Of a DNA stretch of 64,000 bases, positions 25,011 through 35,817 are shown piece after piece. Location of the stretch: assembly GCA_032622095.1 (NCBI GenBank), contig CP136061.1:200440244-200504243 (forward strand). Reading direction: 5' to 3'. The notes beneath the pieces were generated by a model, which saw only the letters and a program-made list of their open reading frames with translations, was not told where the DNA came from and ran no database searches. Position 1 is the stretch's first letter; each line of letters begins with the position of its first letter. The DNA comes from Siphonodentalium dalli (Eukaryota; Mollusca; Scaphopoda; Gadilida; Siphonodentaliidae). Made by a program: the position numbers and the translations under genes.

Positions 25011-25990
25011 AGGGGTATATTTACAGTGTCAAATCGAATGGGCATCTTTTAACAATATTTTTTAACAATTTCCTAGAAGTGTTTGAAAATTGAGAACTGA
25101 ATTTATATTTTTTTTTATGAGGTTTCGATTGAAAAATTTCTAACTTAGCACATCAGGATTAACAGACTACTGGTATGTTTGGTATATTTTTCTGTAATCG
25201 ACACCGGCTGAGGTGAGGAAATATCATCCATTTTCGCACAGCTATATTCTCTTTCCCAACAAAGTCCATAGAACATACATGTAAAATTACAGCTATGCTT
25301 TAATTAATCAACTCGCCTTATAAAGGTTGACCATCGGGTATTACTGCAGTATTCATGTGATCAACCGCAGTCAGTTATACCGCTGCAGAATGTGGTCCAC
25401 CTCACATTTGCAGTTAGGTTGTATTTTTCATGCGATGTTTAAATGAATTTTTTTTTTAAGTTGACATTGTAACCACTCCAGAATTTTTTTTTATTGTTTC
25501 AAAATGTCTAGATAGAATTCAGAATTTTTGTGGTAAAACAATTAACTTGGTTATCACAGACATATTACTGTGGTAAGATTACTAGCGGATACCGCATGTC
25601 AACAGGGACTGCATGCTCTAATTATTATCAGGTTTAACATGTTTATACTGGATACAGTTCATCGAGACTTAATAGTGGCCCAGAAAAATTTGACGAGCCG
25701 ACGGTCTCAGACCAAATTGCAGATGAAGATGGATAACTCTAAAATCAAGAGGCTTTGTGTTGATAATAAGGCCAAACTTCATCGAACAGCATGTTGATAA
25801 ATATAATGTATCGGGCAATTTTATACTATATATGCAGTTGACAGTGGTTAGCATTATTTTTGGGCAATTAATCGATTCTGATAACTGAAGCAGCATTTCT
25901 AAAAAAAATGTTGTTGGAATCTGATTATATGGGGACCATCGAATCTGATTGAGCACCTTTAATAGTTAACTATATGAGCTAAATACACAT
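25011..25990. other. No feature recognised
   Basis: AT-rich. An imperfect match to the start of the mariner-like MITE (acagctatgctttaattaat, about 25290) hints at a degraded copy. Otherwise nothing. Confidence 0.35.
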
Positions 25991-25992
25991 AA

Positions 25993-26055
25993 GGCGACAC
26001 CAATTTTTAAGTCCGGTTTACGAACACCTCCTACAACTTTTTTTCCATTTCATGA
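25993..26055. mobile_element. Truncated copy of the Harbinger-like MITE
   Basis: Matches the inverted right end of the element at 22461-22832 for about 60 bp (ggcgacaccaatttttaagt, then cgaacacctcctacaac), preceded by TAA. The rest of the element is missing. Confidence 0.8.
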
Positions 26056-26650
26056 ACCCAAAGAATTTACATTTAAACTTTGAAAATTGCAGGTTTTGCT
26101 CTAAATTTACACATTCCCATCTTAAAAAATTATTTGATTTCCTGTATCGCAATACACATGATATCATGATATGCGTATCATTGATAGTGTATCCCAATAC
26201 AATGCATGAATTCGATATGAATCATTACAGTCCCACAAAAAATGGGAACTGCAGTTATCTCTCATTGATTTTAACTCAATAACCACATAGTAAATTGGAA
26301 GTTTTCCATGGAAATTTGTGTTGTCGGTTAGTCTACTTCGACTTGATTTTTTTACTGTGAAATTAGTCAACTATGAAAAACCCAAGCCATTTCAATACTA
26401 CTGCAGTATCTGCTGGTATTAAATCTTATTAATATATTTGTTGTAACCAAGTGAATTACTGCAGTGTTTCAACCACGGTAAACCGCATTAATTTTTCTCA
26501 TGACCGCCTTTCAGCCAGATCATTCTTTACAGTACTTACCATGTACATGTACCATATGTTCTATTTGGGGATAGACCATGATACTAGTATGTCACTTTGT
26601 GGGTTAAGTTTATAGAATTGGTGCAGTTGCACACTTCATCACTGCCTAAC
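26056..26650. other. No feature recognised
   Basis: AT-rich interior sequence without coding or repeat structure. Confidence 0.35.
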
Positions 26651-26985
26651 TCATTGCAAATGGAGGTCTCTTAATACATTTACATGTGTATAGTTTCTCA
26701 GTGCAATTTGGCTTTTTGGATGAAAACCAAAACTCGATAAGTCCATACAATAGGGACAATTTGATTGAAATTTAAAGCAGAAATATAGCTTGGAGCAATT
26801 CATAGGGTCACATAACCATTACCGCAATTATGTACATTATTACATGTACCTCAATCATATTTATGATGATTCAATGACAGTCCGTTAGACCGAGTGGTCA
26901 TTACTTGTAGTCCGATGGGTTCGATTGTCAAGAAGTTCAATAGTTTGAGGGTTCAATAGTCCAAATGTTCAATGGTAACCGCGTT
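26651..26985 (+). repeat. Direct repeat A, left copy, flanking the 2.7-kb palindrome
   Basis: Diverged but collinear with 29901-30190. Shared blocks include tcattgca.atgg.ggcctctt, gcaatttgg...gatgaaaac, ggtcacataaccatt, and gatgggttcgatt followed by gaagttcaatagtttgaggg. Confidence 0.8.
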
Positions 26986-27069
26986 GAGAGTATCAATTAC
27001 TGTACCGTAGTACAAAGTTATTTACTTGAGACATAACATGTATTGTCGATATACATGTACACAATGATA

Positions 27070-28270
27070 TGGGAGGCCAAATTCACATTAAATAATGAAT
27101 TGCGCTTAAGCGCAAATACCACATATTGTGCTTAAGCGCAATAAGGGCATTTACGCTTAAGCGCAATTAATCAACCTACCCATAAACTATTAGCATGACC
27201 TGGTGTATCACCTAGCAACACAAGATGAGCATTGGGCTAATTTTGACCTGTACTCAACAGTCAAACTGTGAGTATGTGTTCAACAAGGAGAATCCCCTAA
27301 TTACATATTATCAGCATCCCTCTATCCAAAGAATTGATGTCGCCTTCCCGGAACTCTAGTAATGTTTTGTATGATGTTTTTAATGTATTTTTGCACAGAT
27401 TTTAGCCTTTACTATGTTAATATCCTATACATGCATGCGGTGTCACTGCATGAGGGCTTCCTTACCTCATACAGTAATGCTCTATTTAATCGACTTCTTA
27501 ACCACAGCAGAATTATGGGTAACTTTTCAGGATTTAGTCGGAAATATGCCTTGTTGCCATTCATCGAAAAGCTCTCGAGAGCTTTCCGATGAATGGCAAC
27601 AAGCCATATTTCCAACTAAATCCTTAAAAGTTATCCATAATTCTGCTGTGGTTAAGGAGTCGATTAATTAGAGCATTATTGTATGGTTTACTTATTGACT
27701 TAAATCAGGGGGAAAAAACCCTATTTTCATATTATCAGCATCCCTGTCCAAAAAATGGTGTGTAATTACTGGAGCTTTGGTGTCTCAGTCCTGAAGCTCT
27801 AGTTTTTCTTATTAAATCAGCAGCTCTTGCACAAATCTATAGTATTTCCATGATCATATAGTGTGAATGTGGTGTCACCGAGGGCTTGCTTCCCTCATAT
27901 GGTGTGCCTGTATACTCGAAAATTGAAGAAAATCAATGTCGCCCCGACTAATACAGAAAGTAATGCTATTGCAAGTAGCCCCAACTAATATATACCGAAG
28001 ATAATATAATGCTATCACGAATCGCTCCAACTAAAACAGAAGGTGATACAATTGCGAGTCAGCCATTTTGATAAAGAAGTTGGGCTAGCTCCCTACGCAT
28101 CCAAACCAATGAAACCAAGAAGTGACATGTCAATAGGAGTTAATGCTAAGTTATGGAGAAACCTATTTATTCACCAGGGGTGTTTTGTTACATATAACCA
28201 TGAATTGCGCTTAAGCGCAATTGATTGCGCTTAAGCACAATTAATTATTAAATGTGAATTTGGCCTCCCA
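27070..28270. mobile_element. 1.2-kb TIR element, left arm of a large palindrome
   Basis: Ends tgggaggccaaattcacatt are inverted at the right end, with TA outside both (27068-27069, 28271-28272). Subterminal copies of the palindrome ttgcgcttaagcgcaa lie at both ends. A mariner-like MITE sits inside at 27472-27681. No coding was found. It is repeated in inverse orientation at 28464-29771. Confidence 0.85.
27472..27681. mobile_element. Mariner-like palindromic MITE, copy 2 (210 bp)
   Basis: Same family as 24242-24403, TA-flanked, with a near-perfect palindrome centred on ctctcgagag. It lies inside the 1.2-kb TIR element. Confidence 0.9.
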
Positions 28271-28463
28271 TACAATGAATGTTTTATCCAATTGATATTT
28301 TATGAATACATCTACTCACAAGCCCCTGGAGAAAAATACAATAATACCAATATGGACTATACCAGTGACTGGTATACTCACTGTATAGTCTATATTGGTA
28401 ATTCAGTTTTTTTCCCCAGGGGCCTGTGTATGTACATGTAGATGTACTGATAGATGCTTTGTA
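28271..28463. repeat. Palindrome spacer with its own hairpin
   Basis: Between the two inverted elements, 28323-28422 folds back on itself (arms containing cccctgg, gaaaaa, accaatatggactata and their inverse). The centre of the whole 2.7-kb structure falls near 28372. Confidence 0.8.
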
Positions 28464-29032
28464 TGGGAGGCCAAATTCACATTTAATAATTAATTGTGCT
28501 TAAGCGCAATTCATGGTTATATGTAACAAAACACCCCTGGTGAATAAATAGGTTTCTCCATAACTTAGCATTAACTCCTATTGACATGTCACTTCTTGGT
28601 TTCATTGGTTTGGATGGGTAGAGAGCTAGCCCAACTTCTTTATCAAAATGGCTGACTCGCAATAGTATCACCTTCTGTTTTAGTTGGAGCGATTCGTGAT
28701 AGCATTATATTATCTTCGGTATATATTAGTTGGGGCTACTTGCAATAGCATCACTTTCTGTATTAGTTGGGGCGACATTGATTTTCTTCAATTTTCGAGT
28801 ATACAGGCACACCATATGAGGGAAGCAAGCCCTCGGTGACACCACATTCACACAATATGATCATGGAAATACTATAGATTTGTGCAAGAGCTGCTGATTT
28901 AATAAGAAAAACTAGAGCTTCAGGATTGAGACACCAAAGCTCCAGTAATTACACACCATTTTTTGGACAGGGATGCTGATAATATGAAAATAGGGTTTTT
29001 TCCCCCTGATTTAAGTCAATAAGTAAACCATA

Positions 29033-29242
29033 CAGTAATGCTCTAATTAATCGACTCCTTAACCACAGCAGAATTATGGATAACTTTTCAGGATTTAGTC
29101 GTAAATATGGCTTGTTGCCATTCATCGGAAAGCTCTCGAGAGCTTTTCGATGAATGGCAACAAGCCATATTTCTGACTAAATCCTGAAAAGTTACCCATA
29201 ATTCTGCTGTGGTTAAGAAGTCGATTAAATAGAGCATTACTG
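29033..29242. mobile_element. Mariner-like palindromic MITE, copy 3 (210 bp)
   Basis: Inverted-arm counterpart of the copy at 27472-27681, TA-flanked, differing by a few substitutions. Confidence 0.9.
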
Positions 29243-29562
29243 TATGAGATAAGAAAGCTCTCATGCAGTGACACTGCATGCATGTATAGGATAAAGGCTA
29301 AAATGATATAAGGCTAAAATCTGTGCAAAAATACATTAAAAACATCATACAAAACATTACTAGAGTTCCGGGAAGGCCACATCAATTCTTTGGATAAGGG
29401 ATGCTGATAAAATGTAATTAGGGGATTCTCCTTGTTGAACACATACTCACAGTTTGACTGTTGAGTACAGGTCAAAATTAGCCCAATGCTCATCTTGTGT
29501 TGCTAGGTGATACACCAGGTCATGCTAATAGTTTATGGGTAGGTTAGATAGTAGTCACAATT

Positions 29563-29740
29563 ACGCTTAAGCGCAATTAATTACGCTTAAGTGTAAATGC
29601 CCTATTTGCGCTTAAGCACAATATGTGGTATTTGCGCTTAAGCACAATATGTGGTATTTGCGCTTAAGTGCAATTGATTGTGCTTAAGCGCAATTATTTG
29701 CGCTTAAGCGCAATCAATTGCTTGATTGCGCTTAAGCACA
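29563..29740. repeat. Cluster of self-complementary TTGCGCTTAAGCGCAA motifs
   Basis: About nine full or near-full copies of the 16-bp palindrome ttgcgcttaagcgcaa occur in under 180 bp, some changed at one base (gcgcttaagcac, gtgcttaagcgc). The left arm has three to four copies at 27107-27170. Confidence 0.9.
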
Positions 29741-29900
29741 ATTCATTATTAAATGTGAATTTGGCCTCCCATAGCTTTGGGGAAGATATTTTGTGTATAA
29801 TTGGGTGTCTACTACATGTATGTTACCTAATTGTACATGTAACTGTCACTATAAACTGGGCATGAAGATTACAACTTGGGAGACTATTATTATTGCGGCC

Positions 29901-30190
29901 TCATTGCAGATGGGGGCCTCTTGGACGGTACATGTGTATACTAGTAGTTATTCGTTGCAATTTGGATGAAAACAAAAAATCAGTGTCGATACAATTGGAA
30001 CAATTAAAGGACATTTACTAGTAAAGCAGAAAAATTACTTGGACCAATTCCTGAGGTCACATAACCATTCATGTACAGTGCATTAGTCAGAGTGTTCATT
30101 ACTAGTACATGTAGTTCGATGGGTTCGATTGGCAGGAAGTTCAATAGTTTGAGGGTTCAAATGGTCCAAGGTTCAATTGATGGTACATAG
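29901..30190 (+). repeat. Direct repeat A, right copy
   Basis: Diverged direct copy of 26651-26985. The pair brackets the palindrome, as would follow from insertion of the palindrome into an older duplicated sequence or from a tandem duplication before insertion. Confidence 0.8.
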
Positions 30191-30679
30191 GTTTGAAAGA
30201 ATCGATTGTGTTTTACAACACATTAATTTAGTCAGTTATATACATGTACATGTATGGTAATAGTATTACCCTCATACAAAATAAATTACCCGAGACATAA
30301 CATATATTACCCATGAAAATATACACAAATTAATGCAATAGTTATGCAATTTATAGTTTACACATACATGTACTGATGCTTTGGGGGAGATAATTAGACC
30401 TAACATGACTCTCGCTATAAACTGGGCATGAAGATTACAAATTTTGAGACAATGTACACTCTATAATAACCAAACACCCAGGTTACTAATGCACAGTACT
30501 CATGATTTCCGCTTGGATCTCACATATTTGAAAATTGTTAGGTGAATCAGCTACATGTACTTGTACAGGTACGTGTACTTGTATATGAAGTAAATTGAAA
30601 ACATTGATGCACAATTTTCAGGTGGCATGCGTGATTCATACCCCTCTGCTAATTTGGTAGTCGGGATTCATTTGCGCAG

Positions 30680-31857
30680 TTTAACCGGTATTCCGGTATT
30701 CAGGATTCAACAAAAAGGCTGGTTCGCAGCTTTTCTAGCACAAAATTAATTTTGTTTTACTATTTTCCAGCCCAAATGACATTTATGATGTAATCGTCCC
30801 CCGAAAATTTCAGGGGACTATTAAAATAGCCGGTGTCCGTCCGTCCTTCTGTCCGGAAATGGTTTCCAGATGATAACTTTAGTTTCGGTTATTAGATCAA
30901 AAGCAAATTTGGTATGTGTGTTTATCAGACCAAAATAAAGATCAAGTTCGAATATGGGTTTGCTCTGCTCATTTTTGCGAGAGTTATGGCCCTTTTTTTA
31001 CTTAGAATTTTTTAATTTTCTGGTTTCCGGATAATAACTTCAGTTTGTGTGATCATATCTGAACCAAATTTGGTATGTGAGTTTATCAGCCCTATTAACA
31101 GGTCAAGTTCGAATATGGGTTTACCCATATTTGCGAGAGTTATGGTCCTTTTTCGACTTAGAATCGTGTTAATTTCTGGTTTCCGGATCATAATTTTAGT
31201 TTGTGTGATCATATCTGAATCAAATTTAGTATGATAGTTTATTATTCACCATTTCATGGGACACTGGTTGGATTGTTCTGAAATGTATTATCAGATTTAG
31301 GGTCCTTGATATTTTTTTCAGACAAGCTGATGCCCCAATGAAGCCACTTTTTCGGGGGACACTGCGGCCGGACGTCCTTTTATTCAATCTATTATCTATA
31401 GGTATGTAGAAGTTATGGATACAACTTCAGCAAATACTAGTACATGTATATGAAAACTATATTATTAGTGTAATATTAGTTTTCATTCAATATTTCCTTA
31501 CTTGTAACTGGTACGCATGATTCAACCTTTTACATTAACTGGTATTGGGGCCAGGGAGGTGGGGGTGGTGACACCTTCCATACTGGTGTATTCAATTGTG
31601 AGTGGCCTTTATGAGGGTGTTACCCCTCCTATCACCCATGAATACTGAATACCAGTTCACAGTTTTCTCACATTTGCTGAAATAGTATCCAAAACATCAA
31701 CATATCAAGAGGTATTAGACTGAATTAGATAAAAATATATCACTTGGGTCTGTTTAGGCTGGAAAATACTCAAAATTTGTATAATTTTCTGCTACCGGTA
31801 TTATATCTGCATACTAGCCTTTTTGCTGAATCATGAATGCCGGTTATATTACCGTGT
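30680..31857. mobile_element. TIR element with a nested repeat
   Basis: The left end near 30684-30731 (ccggtattcaggattcaaca, then aaaaaggctgg) is an imperfect inverse of 31814-31855 (agcctttttgctgaatcatg, then aatgccgg). The similarity extends inward to tattttccagcc / ggctggaaaata. A second repeat, 30796-31362, is nested inside, with ends cccccgaaaattt...ttttcggggg. It contains a tandem block near 30860-31230 (gatcatatctgaaccaaatt, ggtttccggataataactt). Confidence 0.65.
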
Positions 31858-32882
31858 GAAATTCTGGTACCAGATAACATTGGGTATGTATATAGCATAC
31901 CACCTGAAAATGGCCTGAATATCACATGCCAAAGCGGGGTGGGGGTGTGTGTGACACCCTCCTTGATCATAGTCTGTATTCTACAGGGTATGTTAACTGT
32001 TTCGAGTTGGTGCAATTAATGTGATTGTTTAATCTCTACCATCTGAAAACTATTTTTTATAGCATATTTTGCTATCTGATCAATTGCTACTGATATAAAA
32101 AAGGATAAAGATGGTGTGTCTCTTTCCCAAATGTTCTGCTTACATTACATTTGGGGGTTTATGAGTCAAATAATAATAGACAACATGTCCTTCTAACACT
32201 AAGAAATAATGTGTTCTTATGAACCAGGACAAAATATGACTATTTCTGGAGCATTACAGCACACTATTACAAATATATATTTGTAAGCAGTGAGATAATG
32301 ACAGGAAACATGTCCTTAGACTAAAAAATATTGTTTTGGTGTGTATTTCACATCACAGCTCATGTGTATACTCACATTAGTTTATGTCATTCAAAGGGAG
32401 AAACCCATTTAGAAAGTTTAAATGAGACAAAACTACCTCACTGTAGATGTAGTTGCAAGGTAAAACATGTACATGTATACTGGTAAATGACATTGGAACT
32501 AAAATAATGATTTTTGTGTCCACCGGTATGTCATGTACCGGTATACATTGCAACTACATGTACATGTAACTTGCCTAACATACCATATACATATATGCAG
32601 AGGGAATTTGCAAGTGTTTTTTAATCAAAAATTTAACCCAACTCTTGTTGTCAGTAAGTTTTAACCCATGCAGTTTAATGAGTTTATATATTTATGTATT
32701 ACATGTGTTTCTATACATGTATTTTATCTTTAGTTAGTTTGTTGTCCTTGAATAAACATGTATTGCTGCACAATCAGTTTCCTTAATGTTCTATTATACT
32801 AAAACAACTCCATTGATAACAATACCCCTGCATACCATCCAAATCTACTTCATTGCCATCCTCATCATTTCACTTTGGATCC
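31858..32882. other. No feature recognised
   Basis: AT-rich interior of the 15.3-kb element, with acatgtacatgta runs and no coding. Confidence 0.4.
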
Positions 32883-33500
32883 CCACCCAGGTGTACCTTG
32901 GTGTTATTCACCCAGGTGTTCCTTGGTGTTTCCTACCCATGTGTACCTTGGTGTTTCCCTCCAGTTGTACCTTGGTGTTTTCTTACCCAGGTGTACCTTG
33001 GTGTTTTCTTACCCAGGTGTACCTTGGTGTTTTCTTACCCAGGTGTACCTTGGTGTTTTCCTGCCCAGGTGTACCTTGGTGTTTCCTTACCTGGGTGTAC
33101 CTTGGTGTTTTCTAACCAGGTGCATCTCAGTGGGAAATCCACCTGGGTAAGAAAACACCAAGGTACACCGGCGTAAGAAAACACCAAGGTACATCTGGGT
33201 TGGAAACATCAAGGTACACCTGGGTGGGGAACACCCAGGTAGGAAACATCAGGGTTCACCTGGGTGAATAACACCAAGGTACACCTGGGTGGGAAACACC
33301 CAGGTAGGAAACATCAGGGTACACCTGGGTGAATAACACCATGGTACACCTGGGTGGGGGAAACACCTGGGTGAATAACACCATGGTACACCTGGGTGGG
33401 TGAAACACCCAGGTAGGAAACACCAGGGTACACCTGGGTGGGAAACACCCAGGTAGGGTACACCTGGGTGTGGTCACCTGGGTAAATACACCCAGGTTTA
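32883..33500. repeat. Inverted pair of 26-bp minisatellite blocks at the right end of the 15.3-kb element
   Basis: 32883-33118 holds about nine copies of acccaggtgtaccttggtgt-ttctt. 33133-33500 holds the inverse form (aaacaccaaggtacacctgg) in about a dozen more diverged copies. The block can fold into a long imperfect hairpin. Because 26 is not a multiple of three, near-identical repetitive peptides appear in all frames; these are not genes. Confidence 0.92.
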
Positions 33501-33660
33501 TCCATACCAGGGTTTTTTGTCCAGTTTCAGGTGGGTAAATCATGGTAAAACCCAGGTTTCAGGGGGTCTTGATGGTTGGTGGATATCTTGGTAGATAGAT
33601 TTACCTGGGTTTCGGCCCAAAAAACCTGGGTGGATTTACCCAGGTACATTTTTATATGGG

Positions 33661-34473
33661 TAAGCCGTCATACATAGAAAGGGTGGGCATAGATGTTATG
33701 ACTATTGATGGTAACCAAGTTTATTTCTCAGATAGCGCGAAGAACCTTGGTGTATTTTTGGATAGATCACTCTCTATGACATCACATATTAGCCAGATAT
33801 GCAAGACAATATACATTGAACTTCGAAAACTGGGTCAAATGAGGAAATACATAAACACTGACTCAGCTAAAAAACTTGCTTCATCTCTGATTCTCAGTCG
33901 ACTTGACTATTGCAACTCTCTTTTGGCTGGTATACCATCTATCCAAATTACCAGGCTTCATCGTCTGCAACACACTGCTGCAAGAATAGTTCTGTGTCGT
34001 AAAAGATCTGACGACACAGATGAAATGTTGCAAGAACTACATTGGCTACCTGTGACAGATAGGATTATTTATAAACTTGTTACATATGCATATCAAGCAA
34101 CCCATGACCCAAAATCTCTTCCAGCATACTTCAGTGATATCCTTGTTCCGTATGTCCCACACCGATCACTTCGTTCAGAGGACAAACTTCTTTTGACACC
34201 ATCTGGTGCTAATTTGATCACGGTTGGCTACCGATCTTTCAAAGTAACATGCGCAAATGCATGGAATCCTCTGCCATTGAACATAAAAGAGTCACCATCT
34301 CTTGACGACTTTAAACAGTCATTGAAAACTTACTTGTTTGCGCGGCGTTTCAGAAAGTGACTTTGATATTGTGTATATTTATATTTCTTGTTTATGTTTA
34401 TGTCAAGCGCTTAGGGCCCGCTTATTGGGGATAAGCGCTATACAAATATTATTATTATTATTATTATTATCTC
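33661..34473 (+). pseudogene. L2/CR1-type LINE, C-terminal part and 3' tail
   Basis: Continuation of the ORF interrupted at 18319. The open frame to 34360 reads KNLGVFLDRSLSMTSHISQI, LILSRLDYCNSLLAGIP, LQHTAARIV and LQELHWLPVTDRIIYKL, the standard L2/CR1 C-terminal motifs, and ends LKTYLFARRFRK-stop. The 3' untranslated region closes with gggataagcgctatacaaat and an (ATT)n run to about 34473, the classic L2 tail. No frameshift or stop is seen in this part, so the only nonsense change in the copy is the TAG at 17989. Confidence 0.95.
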
Positions 34474-34919
34474 CGGACCAAAAGTTATGTATGAAGCAGT
34501 AGTCCGAAAACCAAAGCAGGCATATTATTATCCATCCCTTAACTAACACCATTTCCGATTGGGCAAAAGCCGCCACGTGATAGTCCTGGAAAAAGTAATA
34601 TTGGACTCCCGAAAGTCACATTGGGCTCCCGACTGTACAATATCACTTTTTGTATTGGGACTCCGTGACGTCACGAATTAACTCTATTGCGAAATGAATC
34701 GGTGAAATTGTGTTGCGCGCGCAACACTGATTGATTTTAGCAGACGTTTTCACTGAGTTTTTTTTCCTCACTTCCGTTGATGTTTACTTTTCCAAATCAT
34801 GCTTTCTGATGATCAAAATACAGGCTTTTATAGAGAATTAAGTGCCGACAAATACCAAAAATAACCGCAAAAGATTTATTCCCAAAATTTGGATAAACAT
34901 ACAGATGGATAATAAAAAT
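34474..34919. other. No feature recognised
   Basis: Contains two ggactcccga-type repeats (about 34602 and 34626) but no coding. It may be the outer part of the following foldback element. Confidence 0.35.
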
Positions 34920-35095
34920 GGCATTATACAATGTTGTGTACAGTATGAGGATCTATGAGTTTTTCTTGTACTCGTCCAGGTTGTGGTGAAAAGTCATATT
35001 GGACTCGACACTGGCGTGTCTCGTCCAATATGACTTTTCAACACAACCTGGACTAGTACAAGAAATACACATATTGTACACAACAGTGTATAATA
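34920..35095. repeat. Foldback element (about 175 bp)
   Basis: Long inverted arms: ttatacaatgttgtgtaca, ttcttgtactcgtccaggtt and aaaagtcatattggac are matched by their inverse after a loop near 35010. Confidence 0.85.
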
Positions 35096-35488
35096 ACTTT
35101 ATAACATTGAAAAGTCATAATATTTAACTGGCCTATGCCCGGTAAATTATAAAATTTTGCAATAAATATATTTTTGAACAGAACTTTATGGAATTACATT
35201 ACATGACCTACATTTGTAAAATCAATATAAAATTCGAAAATAAATACACCAACATTATAATGGAACAGTTTCCAAGCGGACCCGCCAGATAAATACCTAT
35301 TATTTTCAATACCACATCAAGTCCCACACAGAAGTGTGTTCAACTCTGTAACTTTTGCTTCGCAGATTTGCATGGAAATCCCCATTCACAATTGGTCACT
35401 TGACCTCCCCCTTAAACTTAAACTTATCGATGTCCGGATGCGATGGGGTTGATCTGTTAGTAACTGTCATGGACAAACTGGAGTCAGA
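35096..35488. other. No feature recognised
   Basis: AT-rich spacer without coding. Confidence 0.35.
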
Positions 35489-35752
35489 TTAGCCCTTTCA
35501 TGACGGGAGCTGCGCTGGTGCAGCATTAAAGACCATGTGCCAGTGCATTATTTTATATATGAGAGTCTCCCATATGAGCCTTGCATATATAAGAAAATGC
35601 AATGGCTTACATGGCCAAGGTAAATATTGTTAGATCAATGTATTCTCTTATATATGCCAGTCTCCCTATGGGAGACTCGTGTATATATAAGAGAATGCAT
35701 TGGCACCGGGTTTTCGCAAATATCAGGAAGCCCCCAGTCATGGAAGGGTTAA
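35489..35752. mobile_element. Foldback MITE, family C, copy 1
   Basis: Ends ttagccctttcatgac and agtcatggaagggttaa are inverted. Inside are inverted blocks with gccagtgcatt, tatatatgagagtctccc and agagaatgcattggcac. Related copies lie at 48604-48862, 54880-55005 and 58715-58862. Confidence 0.8.
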
Positions 35753-35817
35753 TTAATAGAATGAGACCGACACAGGATAAAACTTGCTAAAAAGGCCCAC
35801 GATATATACCAGATATA

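Larger units (their letters stand above)
28464..29771. mobile_element. 1.3-kb TIR element, right arm of the palindrome
   Basis: Inverted copy of 27070-28270 with the same ends and TA flanks (28462-28463, 29772-29773). It is longer mainly because it has an expanded cluster of gcgcttaagcgc palindromes near its outer end (29563-29740). Very high identity with the left arm over long stretches suggests recent duplication or gene conversion. Confidence 0.87.
18320..33660. mobile_element. 15,341-bp non-coding TIR element inserted in an L2 LINE
   Basis: The two ends are perfect 28-bp inverted repeats: 18320-18347, beginning cccatataaaaatgtacctg, and 33633-33660. TA lies outside both ends (18318-18319 and 33661-33662). 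Removing the element plus one TA restores a continuous LINE reading frame, so the boundaries are exact. Both ends are dense in ACCCAGGT/ACCTGGGT. The interior holds a 2.4-kb 45-bp minisatellite, several MITEs and a 2.7-kb palindrome. All open frames are short and unrecognised, and no transposase was found. The superfamily is unknown. A TA duplication is compatible with Tc1/mariner-like or ISL2EU-like mobilisation, but the terminal bases are not diagnostic. It could be a single non-autonomous giant or a smaller element enlarged by later insertions. Confidence 0.9.

Noticed and set aside
29563-29740. CRISPR-like regular repeat
   Set aside because: The repeats are short palindromes with irregular, non-unique spacers in a eukaryotic context.
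32786-33543. Long overlapping frames rich in GVPWCF/TLVF repeats on both strands
   Set aside because: The 26-bp minisatellite gives similar peptides in all frames, so these are sequence artefacts.
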